The notes: generated by a model from the sequence alone, not told the origin. DNA of 64,000 bases from Clostridia bacterium (GCA_017507805.1 JAFWAC010000008.1:21898-85897); one strand, 5' to 3'; numbered from the stretch's first letter, positions 44,156 to 53,919 are shown. Numbers and translations are program-made.

Positions 44156-45652
44156 TTATCTTGTTTTTTGGGATTTTTTCGGTATTCTGCCGTAAAGGAT
44201 CGTATTTTCCCTTACAATCTCGGCTAACCACTCATTAATACACTCCGGTTTTATTCTCCATTGCCAATTTCCGCCTAAGGTTGAGGGTATATTAATACGG
44301 GCTTCGCTGCCTAAGCCTACAATATCATTCATCATTATAATGCATATATCGGCTACCGACATCATTGCCGCCTTTATCATAGCCCAATTAAAGCCCTGCT
44401 CGCCCTCAAAATTAATATACCGTCTTGCCTTTTGTGCCTCCTCAGGCTCTGCGGTTTTAAGCCAGCCTATGATGGTGTCATTATCGTGAGTACCTGTATA
44501 AACCACGCAATTACTGCCAAATTTATGAGGCAGATAGTCGCTTTCCTCCTCTGAGCTGAAAGCAAACTGCAAAACCTTCATTCCGGGGAAGCCTGTGCTT
44601 TTAAGCATTCTTCGCACCGCCGGGGTGAGATAGCCCAAATCCTCGGCTATTATAGGAAGCTTCTTTCCAAACTCTGCCTTTAATGCGTCAAAAAGCTCCA
44701 TATCAGGGCCTTTAATCCATTTGCCGTTTTGGGCGCTTTTCTCGCCGTAGGGTATAGCATAAAAGGACTCAAATCCGCGGAAATGGTCAATTCGGGTTAA
44801 ATCGTACCTTTTAAGGGCAAATCCCAAATACCCTTTCCACCACTTAAAGCTGTTTTCCTTCATAGCCTGCCAATTATAAAGCGGATTTCCCCAAAGCTGA
44901 CCGTCCTCTGAAAAGGCATCGGGCGGACAGCCTGCCACCATCTCGGGTTTAAGCTCACTGTCAAGCAAAAACTGTGAGGGATTTGCCCAGACATCGACAG
45001 AATCATAAGCGACATATATCGGTATATCACCTATGATGCCCACGCCCTTTGAGTTTGCGTATTCCTTGAGATTATACCATTGCTTATAAAATAAAAATTG
45101 AACAAACCTGTAAAATTCGATTTCCTTACTGTATTTCTTAATCGCGTTAGCCATTGCGGCAGGCTCACGCATTTGCAGCGGTTTTTCCCATTCACTCCAA
45201 GCGCAATCGTTATGTGCATTCTTAAGTGCCATAAAAAGCGCATAATCCGAAAGCCAAAAATCATTTTCCTGCAAAAAGCTTGTGAATTTCTCATCTGCCT
45301 TAAAAGCCTCAAAAGCTTCCTTTAAAAGCGGTAAGCGGTTTTTATAAAGCTTGCCGTAATCTATAGATTCTAAGTCACTGCCGAAATCATATTTTTTTGC
45401 CTGTTTTTCGGTCAAAAGACCATCTTCTATCAATAAATCAATATCTATAAAATACGGATTTCCTGCAAAGGAAGAAAAGGACTGATAGGGCGAATCGCCG
45501 TAATTGGTGGGATTTAAGGGCAAAATCTGCCAATAGCTCTGCCCCGCCTTTTCAAGAAAATCAACAAAGCGAAATGCCTCTTTTCCCAAGGTGCCAATAC
45601 CGTAATCGGAGGGCAAGGAAAAAATCGGCATCAATATTCCACTTGTTCTCAT
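44156..45652 (-). CDS. malQ: 4-alpha-glucanotransferase (amylomaltase)
   Basis: GH77 enzyme moving alpha-1,4-glucan segments between oligosaccharides, used in maltodextrin and glycogen metabolism. The 498 residues open RTSGILMPIFSLPSDYGIGTLG and contain the nucleophile region RIDHFRGFESFYAIP (near 296), the acid/base IIAEDLGYLTP (near 341) and TGTHDNDTIIGW (near 394). It stands alone between serA and the yceD gene. Confidence 0.96.
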   Translation of the reverse strand: MRTSGILMPIFSLPSDYGIGTLGKEAFRFVDFLEKAGQSYWQILPLNPTNYGDSPYQSFSSFAGNPYFIDIDLLIEDGLLTEKQAKKYDFGSDLESIDYGKLYKNRLPLLKEAFEAFKADEKFTSFLQENDFWLSDYALFMALKNAHNDCAWSEWEKPLQMREPAAMANAIKKYSKEIEFYRFVQFLFYKQWYNLKEYANSKGVGIIGDIPIYVAYDSVDVWANPSQFLLDSELKPEMVAGCPPDAFSEDGQLWGNPLYNWQAMKENSFKWWKGYLGFALKRYDLTRIDHFRGFESFYAIPYGEKSAQNGKWIKGPDMELFDALKAEFGKKLPIIAEDLGYLTPAVRRMLKSTGFPGMKVLQFAFSSEEESDYLPHKFGSNCVVYTGTHDNDTIIGWLKTAEPEEAQKARRYINFEGEQGFNWAMIKAAMMSVADICIIMMNDIVGLGSEARINIPSTLGGNWQWRIKPECINEWLAEIVRENTILYGRIPKKSQKTR

Positions 45653-45719
45653 ATAACACCTCTCACAGAAAGAAGGCAGCAGAAAACACTCTGCCGCCCC
45701 TTAAAAAATTAATGTCTGA

Positions 45720-46880
45720 TTAAATTACTCTAACCTTGATAACACCGTCAATTGCCTTAATTTCATCGGCAACAGCATCGGCATCGGCAGCACCGATATC
45801 AAGCATGGTATAAGCATAGTCACCGCGTGACTTATTCAAAAGATTTTCAATGTTTACACCGTCATCAGCGATAATGCCTGTGATAGCAGTAATCATATTG
45901 GGGATATTCTTATGAATTACACAAACACGGTGCTCACCGCTTCTGGGCATTGTAACCTCAGGGAGATTAACCGAGTTTACGATGTTTCCGTTTTCAATAT
46001 AATCGATAAGCTCCTTAGCCGCCATGCTTGCGCAGTTATCCTCCGACTCGGGTGTAGAAGCGCCAAGGTGAGGAATGGCAATAACGCCGTCCACATCGAG
46101 AACATCGTCTGTGGGGAAATCGGTAACATAAGCCGCAACCTTGCCGGACTCTAAGGCGGCCTTCAATGCATCGTCATTAACAAGACCTGCGCGGGAGAAG
46201 TTGAGAATACGAACTCCATCCTTCATTTTTGCAATAGTATCAGTATTCACAAGATTTTTTGTGCTATCGGTAAGCGGAACATGAATTGTGATATAATCGC
46301 ACTTTGCAAAAATCTCGTTAATATCATTAATGTAAATTGCGTTGTGGTTAAGGTTCCAGGCGGATTTAACCGAAAGATAGGGGTCATAGCCGTAAACCTT
46401 CATACCAAGGTGATTAGCCGCATTTGCAACCATAACACCGATTGCGCCAAGACCGATAACACCAAGTGACTTACCCTTAATTTCAGGACCTACAAATGCG
46501 CCCTTACCCTTTTCAACCATTTTGCCAACCTCGGCACCGTTACCCTTAAGGGTTTTAGCCCATTCAATACCCGAGATTACACGGCGTGACGAAATGAGAA
46601 GACCTGCGATTACAAGCTCCTTAACAGCATTTGCATTAGCACCGGGGGTGTTAAATACAACTATACCCGCCTCGGAGCAACGCTCGGTAGGAATATTGTT
46701 GGTACCTGCACCTGCACGGGCAATAGCAAGCAAGGATGAGGGAAATTCCACATCGTGCAATGCGGCAGAACGAACAATCGCACCGTCTGCATTTTCTACC
46801 TCGTCACCGATGGTATACTTATCGTCAAAAACCTCAAGACCGCTTTTGGAAATTTTATTGTAGGTTTTAATCTTAAACAT
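45720..46880 (-). CDS. serA: D-3-phosphoglycerate dehydrogenase
   Basis: First step of serine synthesis. The 386 residues have the Rossmann motif LGVIGLGAIGVMVANAA (about 138-154), substrate site VRSAAL, catalytic Arg in NFSRAGLVND, and His in IPHLGASTPESED; a C-terminal ACT domain (about 315-386) would sense serine. Overlaps serC by one base, forming a serCA operon. Confidence 0.95.
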   Translation of the reverse strand: MFKIKTYNKISKSGLEVFDDKYTIGDEVENADGAIVRSAALHDVEFPSSLLAIARAGAGTNNIPTERCSEAGIVVFNTPGANANAVKELVIAGLLISSRRVISGIEWAKTLKGNGAEVGKMVEKGKGAFVGPEIKGKSLGVIGLGAIGVMVANAANHLGMKVYGYDPYLSVKSAWNLNHNAIYINDINEIFAKCDYITIHVPLTDSTKNLVNTDTIAKMKDGVRILNFSRAGLVNDDALKAALESGKVAAYVTDFPTDDVLDVDGVIAIPHLGASTPESEDNCASMAAKELIDYIENGNIVNSVNLPEVTMPRSGEHRVCVIHKNIPNMITAITGIIADDGVNIENLLNKSRGDYAYTMLDIGAADADAVADEIKAIDGVIKVRVI

Positions 46881-47962
46881 TATGCATTTTCCTCCTCAAA
46901 CTTCTTCATAAACTCTACCAGCTTTTCAACGCCCTCGATAGGCATTGCGTTATAGATAGAAGCGCGCATACCGCCAACAGAACGGTGTCCCTTAAGGTTT
47001 ACGAAGCCGGCCTTTTTAGCCTCTGCAACAAATTTAGCGTCAAGCTCCTCGTTACCTGTGATAAAGGGAACATTCATAAGTGAACGGTCCTCGGGAACAA
47101 CTGTGCCCTTGAAAAGCTTGCTTTCATCCAAGAAATCATAAAGGATTTTAGCCTTTTTCTCGTTCAATTCCTTCATTGCTTCAAGTCCGCCCATTTTCTT
47201 AATCCACTTAAAGGTAAGACCTGCAATATAGATTGTGTAGCAAGGAGGAGTATTGAACATAGAGCCGTTTTCTGAATGTGTGTCATATCTGAGCATTGTG
47301 GGGGTTATATCCATTGCATTGCCGATAAGGTCCTTACGGATGATAACAATGGTAACACCTGCGGGAGCAACATTCTTTTGTGCACCTGCATAAAGCATAC
47401 CGAATTTAGAAACATCTACAGGCTCAGAAAGGATACAGCTTGAAATATCAGCGATAAGCGGAACATTGCCTGTTTCGGGAAGCTCATTATACTTAGTACC
47501 GTAAATAGTGTTATTCATACAAATATGAACATAGTCAGCCTCGGGGTCAAAATCAGCCGCTGTGGTCTTAGGGATATAGCTGAAGGTCTTATCCTTAGAG
47601 GAAGCAACCTCGCGGGCGGCACCGTAACGCGCAGCCTCCTTATAAGCCTTGTTAGCCCACTGACCTGTAATTATGTAATCAGCCTTGCCGTTCTTGGTCA
47701 TAAGATTAAGGGGAATCATTGCAAATTGGGTGGAAGCACCGCCCTGCAGGAAAAGCACCTCATAATTATCGGGAATATTCATTATCTCTCTGAGGTCAGC
47801 CTCTGCCTCGTCAAAAATTGCCTGATACTCCTTTGAACGGTGGGACATTTCCATTACGGACTGACCGCTTGTGCCATACTCCATCATTTCTGCTGCTGCG
47901 GTCTTTAAAACCTCCTCAGGAAGCATTGAAGGACCTGCACTGAAATTATATACTCTTGCCAT
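46880..47962 (-). CDS. serC: Phosphoserine aminotransferase
   Basis: PLP enzyme making 3-phosphoserine; its substrate comes from SerA. The 360 residues begin RVYNFSAGPSMLPEEVL; the PLP lysine lies in YAGAQKNVAPAG (near 196), and HRSVGGMRASIYNAMP is the C-terminal family signature. Start has CGGAGG 9 bases upstream and a consensus promoter is at 48028-48056. No serB is in the window. Confidence 0.96.
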   Translation of the reverse strand: MARVYNFSAGPSMLPEEVLKTAAAEMMEYGTSGQSVMEMSHRSKEYQAIFDEAEADLREIMNIPDNYEVLFLQGGASTQFAMIPLNLMTKNGKADYIITGQWANKAYKEAARYGAAREVASSKDKTFSYIPKTTAADFDPEADYVHICMNNTIYGTKYNELPETGNVPLIADISSCILSEPVDVSKFGMLYAGAQKNVAPAGVTIVIIRKDLIGNAMDITPTMLRYDTHSENGSMFNTPPCYTIYIAGLTFKWIKKMGGLEAMKELNEKKAKILYDFLDESKLFKGTVVPEDRSLMNVPFITGNEELDAKFVAEAKKAGFVNLKGHRSVGGMRASIYNAMPIEGVEKLVEFMKKFEEENA

Positions 47963-48027
47963 AAAAAATTACCTCCGAATTTTTTTGAAATTGCGACATT
48001 TTTCGCCGCGTAATTGTATTGTAGTCT

Positions 48028-48066
48028 ATTATATGCAAAACAATCCCATTTGTCAATAGGATTGTT
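48028..48066 (-). promoter_or_regulatory. Consensus promoter of serCA with overlapping inverted repeat
   Basis: Exact consensus TTGACA (48051-48056) and TATAAT (48028-48033) 17 bases apart on the minus strand. An 8-bp inverted repeat (48039-48046 with 48059-48066) flanks the -35 box with 12 bases between the arms, a position suited to a repressor that blocks polymerase. The regulator is unknown. Confidence 0.75.
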
Positions 48067-48129
48067 AAAAAAAAGACAATATTTTTTGAATTTTTTTATT
48101 TTTAAAGCAAAAGATTGTTAAATTTTTAA

Positions 48130-48678
48130 CTATATCTTACCCATATCCACTAAAAGCTTGAGTTTCAATATCGCCGCTTGGGTTTTTGCATCCTTGATTT
48201 CACCCGATAAAATCATTTCCACCGCACGGTCAAGCGGTATTTTCTCTACTGTTAAAAACTCATCCTCATCGGGGTCCTGCTCTCCGAAGGTAAGTCCCGT
48301 TGCCGCATAAAGCCAAATTACCTCACCGCAATATCCGGGAGACGGATAAAGCTCACCGAGAGAAACAAATTTTTCAGCCACCGCACCCGTTTCCTCTCTT
48401 AGCTCCCTTTTGCCGCACTCCAAAGGATTTTCGTCCTTACTGTCGCGCTTTCCCGCAGGAATTTCCAAAACCGTTTCAAAATACGGGTATCTGAATTGGC
48501 GCACCATCAGCACCTCTTTCTTATCGGTAAGGGCGGCAACGCAAACCCCGCCGGGATGCTCTATTACCTCCCTGTCGGCAGTTTTTCCATTCGGAAGCAG
48601 AGCTTTATCCTTTCTCAGGCTTATAATTCTGCCCTTGTAAATATACTGTGTTTCAATCTGTTTTTCTTCTAAATTCAT
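48130..48678 (-). CDS. Nudix hydrolase, ADP-ribose pyrophosphatase type
   Basis: Cleaves ADP-ribose or related nucleoside diphosphates. The 182 residues have FRYPYFETVLEIPAGKRD leading into the Nudix box (GKRELREETGAVAEKFVSLGE), with the conserved REXXEE pattern. Divergent from the M14 peptidase. The NudF-type assignment rests on the RQFR and EIPAG segments. Confidence 0.9.
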   Translation of the reverse strand: MNLEEKQIETQYIYKGRIISLRKDKALLPNGKTADREVIEHPGGVCVAALTDKKEVLMVRQFRYPYFETVLEIPAGKRDSKDENPLECGKRELREETGAVAEKFVSLGELYPSPGYCGEVIWLYAATGLTFGEQDPDEDEFLTVEKIPLDRAVEMILSGEIKDAKTQAAILKLKLLVDMGKI

Positions 48679-48738
48679 TTTTTACACCTGACTTAAATAT
48701 ATATTTTAATAAGTAACAATTTTTTGGAGTGATAAAAA

Positions 48739-49641
48739 GTGGAAAAAAGGATAACCCCAAAAGAATACGATTATTTTGGGAGACAAAGAATAATTGAAGC
48801 TCTTTGCAGAGAATACACATTCATTAAAAAAACGGTCATTGGCAAAAGCTGTGGCGGAAAAGAAATAACCGCGCTTAAAATCGGAGCCGCACCGCAATAC
48901 AGTCTCATAGCGGCGGCATTTCACGGAAGTGAAAGAATTACATCAACCGTTTTACTGATGTTTATACAGGAGCTGTGCGATGCCATCAAAAATGACGGCT
49001 ACATAGCAGGACTTCGTGCCTCACGTGCCATGCGCGGCAGAGGGGTAATATTTATTCCCTGCGTAAATCCGGACGGCTGTGATATTTCGCTTTTAGGTGC
49101 AAAGGCTTGCGGCTCATGTTCGGCTGAGATTTCAAGGCTTTGCAAAAATAATTTTACACATTGGAATGCCAATCTGCGCGGTGTGGACATCAACCATAAT
49201 TTTGATGCCGGCTGGCAGGAGCTTCGTGAACGGGAAAGAAAGGAAGGTATATATGGTCCCTCCCCCACGCGGTTTGGCGGCTACAAGCCTGAAAGCGAGC
49301 CCGAAACCACCGCATTAACCGAGCTATGCCGCACAAGCTACATTCGTCATGTTACGGCACTGCATACTCAAGGCGAGGTCATTTATTGGTCATACGGAGC
49401 AAAGCAACCTCAACGCAGTCGCAAAATGGCTGAAATAATGGCAACCTCCTCAGGCTATGCCTTAGATGTGCCTACCCCCATCGCAACGGGCGGCGGCTTT
49501 AAGGATTGGTTTATCGAGGAATTTTCCCGCCCCGGATTTACAATAGAAATGGGTTTGGGTGAAAATCCCCTTCCTGCAGAGGATGCGCTTAAAATCTACC
49601 ATCGAACCAGAGAGATGCTTGCACTCATAACCATAATGTAA
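48739..49641 (+). CDS. M14-family zinc carboxypeptidase-like protein
   Basis: A 300-residue peptidase without a signal peptide, so probably cytoplasmic. Zinc ligands appear as HGSE (near 56) and the later His in ALHTQGEVIYW (near 213); NPDGCD and DINHNFDAGW are further M14 motifs, and the catalytic Glu is in FTIEMGLGENP (near 271). Relatives cut gamma-D-glutamyl-diaminopimelate links in muropeptides, consistent with meso-DAP peptidoglycan. GTG start with GGAGTGAT 5 bases upstream. Confidence 0.88.
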   Translation: MEKRITPKEYDYFGRQRIIEALCREYTFIKKTVIGKSCGGKEITALKIGAAPQYSLIAAAFHGSERITSTVLLMFIQELCDAIKNDGYIAGLRASRAMRGRGVIFIPCVNPDGCDISLLGAKACGSCSAEISRLCKNNFTHWNANLRGVDINHNFDAGWQELRERERKEGIYGPSPTRFGGYKPESEPETTALTELCRTSYIRHVTALHTQGEVIYWSYGAKQPQRSRKMAEIMATSSGYALDVPTPIATGGGFKDWFIEEFSRPGFTIEMGLGENPLPAEDALKIYHRTREMLALITIM

Positions 49642-49650
49642 AACAAATAA

Positions 49651-49679
49651 TTGACCTTACAAGAAAAATGTTATAAAAT
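49651..49679 (+). promoter_or_regulatory. SigA-type promoter of the C-GCAxxG-C-C gene
   Basis: TTGACC (49651-49656) and TAAAAT (49674-49679) with 17-base spacing, about 30 bases before the start at 49710. Confidence 0.65.
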
Positions 49680-49709
49680 AAATAAGAAATTTAAAACAAA
49701 GGTGATATA

Positions 49710-50150
49710 ATGACACACGGACAAAAAGCGGAAATGCTTTTCAAAAAGGGATACAACTGCGCACAATCGGTTTTGTGCGCATACTGCGATGAATTAGGTC
49801 TGGATGAAACAACTGCTCAAATGATAGCCTCCGGTTTTGGCGGCGGCATGGGCAGAATGAGGGAAATTTGCGGTGCTGTAAGCGGTATGTTTATGGTGGC
49901 AGGACTTAAAAACGGTTACACCGACAAATCCGAAGCTACCGCCAAAAAAGATACATATTCCCAAATACAGAATTTAGCGGCAGCCTTTAAAAAAGAATGT
50001 GGCAGTATTGTTTGCCGTGAGCTTTTAGGTCTTAATGCAGGCGAAAATTCCGGCCCCACACCAACCGAAAGAACAGACGAATTTTATCGCAAACGCCCTT
50101 GCGGTGAGCTTTGCCGTTTAGCCTGTGATATTTTGGACGGTATTAATTAG
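49710..50150 (+). CDS. C-GCAxxG-C-C family (putative redox) protein
   Basis: A 146-residue protein of the C_GCAxxG_C_C family: NCAQSVLCAYC at the start, CGAVSGMFMVAG in the centre, and later cysteines in ECGSIVCREL and RPCGELCRLAC. Conserved cysteines suggest redox activity or metal binding; family members are sometimes annotated as split-soret cytochrome-like but no haem motif is seen. Convergent with the small gene at 50147 with a 4-base overlap of the coding ends. Confidence 0.85.
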   Translation: MTHGQKAEMLFKKGYNCAQSVLCAYCDELGLDETTAQMIASGFGGGMGRMREICGAVSGMFMVAGLKNGYTDKSEATAKKDTYSQIQNLAAAFKKECGSIVCRELLGLNAGENSGPTPTERTDEFYRKRPCGELCRLACDILDGIN

Positions 50151-50407
50151 TCCTCCTCGCAAGCCACCCAATTCAAATTCACATCCAAATCACAAGGCTC
50201 AACCGATAGTATTTGAAATTTTGCCACAGTATCTCCGTGAAAAACATCCTTTAACAAAATGGCATCCTTTACAAGCTCTATGGCATATCCCTGCCCTTTT
50301 CTTATCGAAAAAACCTCTGAGAGCTGGTTTTCAAAGTCCTCTTGCTCAGACAGCACACAATATACCTTTTTGCCAAATCCGTTTATTACGGTCATTTTCT
50401 GATTCAT
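50147..50407 (-). CDS. Small hypothetical protein, 86 residues
   Basis: Reads NQKMTVINGFGKKVYCVLSE onwards, with an acidic C-terminus (NWVACEED) and no membrane segment. The ATG at 50407 has AAGGGGG 9 bases upstream; a longer reading from 50443 would start inside the oadA terminator. It lies downstream of the oad operon after its terminator hairpin. I do not recognise the family; function unknown. Confidence 0.6.
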   Translation of the reverse strand: MNQKMTVINGFGKKVYCVLSEQEDFENQLSEVFSIRKGQGYAIELVKDAILLKDVFHGDTVAKFQILSVEPCDLDVNLNWVACEED

Positions 50408-50432
50408 AAATTTTTCCCCCTTTTTATAATTT

Positions 50433-50464
50433 AAGAGAGGCATTTCCTAAGGAACGCCTCTCTT
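50433..50464 (-). terminator. Hairpin terminator of the oad operon
   Basis: A 9-bp stem (50433-50441 with 50456-50464) extended by a TTCC/GGAA inner stem lies 6 bases after the oadA stop. The following T content on the minus strand is modest (TTAAATTAT), so termination may be partial and the gene at 50147 may get read-through. Confidence 0.6.
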
Positions 50465-50470
50465 GATTTT

Positions 50471-51877
50471 TTATACCGAAAGATCCTCAACAATAAGATT
50501 TCTTACTGCATTCTCATCCTCGGGTGCCTTATCCCTTACAGCAAAGAACTTTTCAGCAACCTGTGGGAAAAGTGCATAACTGAGCACATCCTCCTCGCAT
50601 TTGCCTATTCCCTTTTCCTTCATTTCGGAAGCATATTTCATAAGCTCCGGCTCTAAAAGGTCGGCAGGACGGCAGGTGATAATCTTATCGTCACCAATAC
50701 ACTTTTTCCTAACCTCTTCATTTACAGGCGCAGGAAGGGTACCGTATTCTCCGCGTAAAAGTGCTTTAGACTCCTTGGGAACCATCTTATAACGCTCACC
50801 TGCAATAACATTCATTACAGCCTGAGTACCAACAATTTGGCTTGTAGGTGTAACAAGAGGCGGATAACCGAAATCCTTGCGAACACGCGGAACCTCAGCC
50901 AACACATCGTAATATTTATCCTCTTTACCTGCCTGCTTAAGCTGTGAGATTGTGTTTGAAAGCATACCGCCCGGAACCTGATAAATAAGTGTTTTGGCAT
51001 CAACATTAAGCACCTTGGGGTCAAGTGTGCCTTCAGCCTTCATTTTATCAGCAACGGTACGGAAATGGGCGGCAACCTCGCTAAGCTTACCAAGGTCAAG
51101 CCCTGTGTCGCGCTCTGTACCCTGCATGGTAGCAACCAACGCCTCGGTAGCGGGATTGGCAGTGCCGTTAGCAAAGGGAGACAGCGCACAGTCTACAATA
51201 TCAACACCTGCCTGTGAAGCCATAAGGTAGGTCATATCGCCTGTACCGGTGGTGTTATGGGTATGAAGATGAATAGGAACCTTAACATTTTCCTTTAGCT
51301 TCTTAACAAGTGAATATGCATTATAAGGCAACAGCAAATTAGCCATATCCTTGATACAAATAACATCTGCACCCATATTTTCAAGGTCCTTTGCAAGCTT
51401 AACAAAGTAATCCTCATTGTGAACGGGGCTTATGGTATAGCTCATTGCGGCTTCACATATACCGCCGTATTTCTTGGTAGACTTAACCGCCTGCTCAAGA
51501 TTGCGAATATCGTTAAGAGCATCGAAAATTCTTATAACATCAATACCGTTTTCAATAGATTTCCTTACAAAGGCATCAACAACATCATCGGCATAATGCT
51601 TATAACCCAAAATATTCTGTCCGCGGAAAAGCATTTGAAGCTTGGTGTTGGGCATATGCTTCTTTATTGTGCGAAGTCTCTCCCAAGGGTCTTCGTTAAG
51701 GAAGCGCATACAGGAATCAAAGGTAGCGCCGCCCCAGCACTCAACCGACCAATATCCAACCTTGTCAAGCATTTCAAGGGCAGGTATCATATCCTCTATT
51801 CTCATACGGGTTGCCGCCTGCGATTGGTGAGCATCGCGGAGAATAGTATCGGTTATATATAGTTTCTTATTTTCCAT
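50471..51877 (-). CDS. oadA: Oxaloacetate decarboxylase alpha subunit (carboxyltransferase)
   Basis: Moves CO2 from oxaloacetate (or a similar acid) to biotin on the separate carrier protein. The 468 residues start with the metal-binding ITDTILRDAHQS, and contain IKDMANLL with the carboxylated lysine and HLHTHNTTGTGDM with metal-binding histidines. Unlike the classical subunit, it lacks a C-terminal biotin domain; that is encoded separately at 53140-53499. Last gene of oadG-biotin carrier-oadB-oadA. Confidence 0.93.
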   Translation of the reverse strand: MENKKLYITDTILRDAHQSQAATRMRIEDMIPALEMLDKVGYWSVECWGGATFDSCMRFLNEDPWERLRTIKKHMPNTKLQMLFRGQNILGYKHYADDVVDAFVRKSIENGIDVIRIFDALNDIRNLEQAVKSTKKYGGICEAAMSYTISPVHNEDYFVKLAKDLENMGADVICIKDMANLLLPYNAYSLVKKLKENVKVPIHLHTHNTTGTGDMTYLMASQAGVDIVDCALSPFANGTANPATEALVATMQGTERDTGLDLGKLSEVAAHFRTVADKMKAEGTLDPKVLNVDAKTLIYQVPGGMLSNTISQLKQAGKEDKYYDVLAEVPRVRKDFGYPPLVTPTSQIVGTQAVMNVIAGERYKMVPKESKALLRGEYGTLPAPVNEEVRKKCIGDDKIITCRPADLLEPELMKYASEMKEKGIGKCEEDVLSYALFPQVAEKFFAVRDKAPEDENAVRNLIVEDLSV

Positions 51878-51899
51878 AAATTTTCTCCTTAAATTAGAA

Positions 51900-53096
51900 T
51901 CATCCTAAAAGTGCTATAAGAACACCTGCAGCGATGGCAGAGCCTATTACACCGGCAACATTCGGACCCATAGCATGCATAAGAAGGAAGTTTGAGGGAT
52001 TTGCTTTTTGACCCTCACTCTGAGAAACACGGGCTGCCATTGGAACAGCTGAAACGCCCGCTGAACCGATGAGAGGATTGATTTTGTTCTTTGAGAAAAG
52101 ATTCATAAGCTTTGCAAAAAGAACACCGCATGCAGAAGCTACACCGAAAGCCACAACACCCAAACCAATTATAGCGAGTGTTTCAAGCTTTAGGAAGGTT
52201 TTTGCTGTGGCGGTAGCACCAACAGAAATACCGAGGAATATTGTAACAATATTCATAAGCTCATTCTGCGCAGTTTTGCAAAGACGCTCTGCAACTCCCG
52301 ATTCCTTCCAAAGGTTGCCAAGCATTAAACAACCGACAAGAGGGGTTGCAGAAGGTACAAGCAATGCAACAAAAATAGTTACCGCTATCGGGAAAATGAT
52401 TTTCTCTGTTTTAGAAACCTGACGAAGCGGCTTCATTACGATTTGGCGTTCCTTCTTGGTAGTAAGCAAACGCATAATAGGAGGCTGAATTACGGGCACC
52501 AATGCCATATAGGAATAAGCAGCAACAGCAATAGGCCCTAAAAGCTGGGGATGAAGCAATGATGTTGTGTAGATAGCGGTAGGACCGTCTGCACCACCGA
52601 TAATACCAATTGAACCTGCTGCCGTTTGGGGGAAGCCAAGTAAAATACTTCCTATAAACGTAGCGAAAATACCTATTTGTGCAGCCGCGCCCAAAAGCAA
52701 TGATTTAGGGTTGGAAATGAGTGGCCCGAAATCGGTCATTGCGCCTATGCCTAAGAAAATAAGGCAGGGATATATACAGGTCTTGACACCGATATACAAA
52801 TAGTCAAGCAATCCGCCGTTTGCCATTATATGTCCATAGGAATGATAATACTGTGATTCGGAATCCATAAAAGCATCCCACAGCTCACCGTGATACATTT
52901 CGGCAATGGGAAGGTTAGTAAGCAACATACCGAAAGCAATACCAATAAGCAACAACGGCTCAAACTTTTTCTTGATAGCAAGGTAAAGCAGAAGTAATGA
53001 TACTAAAATCATTACAAGATTGCCCCAATAATTATCAAACTCAGCAATCAGCTTATAAAAGCCTGTTTGCTCGATAAAATTCATTATAGCATCCAT
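51900..53096 (-). CDS. oadB: Na+-translocating decarboxylase beta subunit
   Basis: Polytopic membrane subunit of 398 residues that decarboxylates carboxybiotin and exports Na+. Family features include the conserved [13 protein letters not shown] (near 170) and the C-terminal [19 protein letters not shown], both part of the Na+ path. In the same operon as oadA and the biotin carrier. Confidence 0.95.
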   Translation of the reverse strand: MDAIMNFIEQTGFYKLIAEFDNYWGNLVMILVSLLLLYLAIKKKFEPLLLIGIAFGMLLTNLPIAEMYHGELWDAFMDSESQYYHSYGHIMANGGLLDYLYIGVKTCIYPCLIFLGIGAMTDFGPLISNPKSLLLGAAAQIGIFATFIGSILLGFPQTAAGSIGIIGGADGPTAIYTTSLLHPQLLGPIAVAAYSYMALVPVIQPPIMRLLTTKKERQIVMKPLRQVSKTEKIIFPIAVTIFVALLVPSATPLVGCLMLGNLWKESGVAERLCKTAQNELMNIVTIFLGISVGATATAKTFLKLETLAIIGLGVVAFGVASACGVLFAKLMNLFSKNKINPLIGSAGVSAVPMAARVSQSEGQKANPSNFLLMHAMGPNVAGVIGSAIAAGVLIALLG

Positions 53097-53139
53097 TTAA
53101 ATTAACTCTCCTTGATTACTAAATAAATCGCTTCGCAAT

Positions 53140-53499
53140 TTATGCAATAACGCAGAGAACAGCACCCGTTTCAACGGCTGAGCCCTTTGTAACATTAACA
53201 GAAGTAACTGTGCCGTCACATGGAGCCATAATTTCGTTTTCCATTTTCATAGCCTCCAAAATCATAAGCACATCGCCCTTTTTAACTGCAGCACCGTTGG
53301 TTACATTTACATTCAAAATGGTTCCGGGCATAGGACTGTTAACGGTCTCACCACCTGCAGGAGCAGCGGGTGCCTGTGCGGCAGGAGCTGTTTTCTCAGA
53401 AGGAGCTGCGGGAGCAGTTGCTTTAACATCGGCTGCGTCTACAACCTCTAAAGTAATCTCATAAGAAGTACCGTTTACGGTTACATTATATTTTTTCAT
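53140..53499 (-). CDS. Biotin carboxyl carrier protein of the decarboxylase
   Basis: A 119-residue biotinyl protein. A N-terminal KKYNVTVNGTSYEI segment and an Ala/Pro-rich linker (about 27-50) lead to a biotinyl domain with the biotin lysine at K85 in LEAMKMENE. It shuttles CO2 from the alpha to the beta subunit. Between oadG and oadB. Confidence 0.95.
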   Translation of the reverse strand: MKKYNVTVNGTSYEITLEVVDAADVKATAPAAPSEKTAPAAQAPAAPAGGETVNSPMPGTILNVNVTNGAAVKKGDVLMILEAMKMENEIMAPCDGTVTSVNVTKGSAVETGAVLCVIA

Positions 53500-53517
53500 A
53501 ATTAAACACCTTTTCTT

Positions 53518-53799
53518 TTAAATTTTTTTAAATGATAAAATTCTTATTGCCGAAATATCTGTTCCCAATTCCTCGGCAACAACCGCTGAAACTGCGGCAA
53601 TTATTTCCTGACGGTTTTCGATTTTTTCCGGTGCAGTGCTAATAGGAGTTTTTTTGACAGCAGCTACAGTCTCTGTCTTATTTACGCCCAAAGCGCAAAC
53701 TGCGCTTAAAATTTTGCAAAGAACAACTATACAAATAAGACCGATAAATACAATACCTATTCCCATACACACAATAAAAGCATTTGAAACTTCTGACAT
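53518..53799 (-). CDS. oadG: Na+ pump decarboxylase gamma subunit (OadG type)
   Basis: Small membrane subunit of 93 residues: one N-terminal helix (about 7-31, ending in VVLCKILSAV) and a polar C-terminal tail. Assembles alpha and beta subunits. First gene of the operon; ATG with GGGGAGGTG upstream and a promoter at 53891-53919. Confidence 0.85.
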   Translation of the reverse strand: MSEVSNAFIVCMGIGIVFIGLICIVVLCKILSAVCALGVNKTETVAAVKKTPISTAPEKIENRQEIIAAVSAVVAEELGTDISAIRILSFKKI

Positions 53800-53890
53800 T
53801 TTTATTGCACCTCCCCAAATGTCATCACCAACAAATATGCAGCAAAATTCGAATTGTTAGAAAATTAACAAATTCTGCCTATTTACATTA

Positions 53891-53919
53891 ATTATATAAC
53901 CTATTTCAATATTATACAA
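53891..53919 (-). promoter_or_regulatory. SigA-type promoter of the oad operon
   Basis: TTGTAT (53914-53919) and TATAAT (53891-53896) with 17-base spacing on the minus strand, about 90 bases before oadG. A further TATAAT-like box overlaps the -35, so a second start is possible. Confidence 0.65.
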
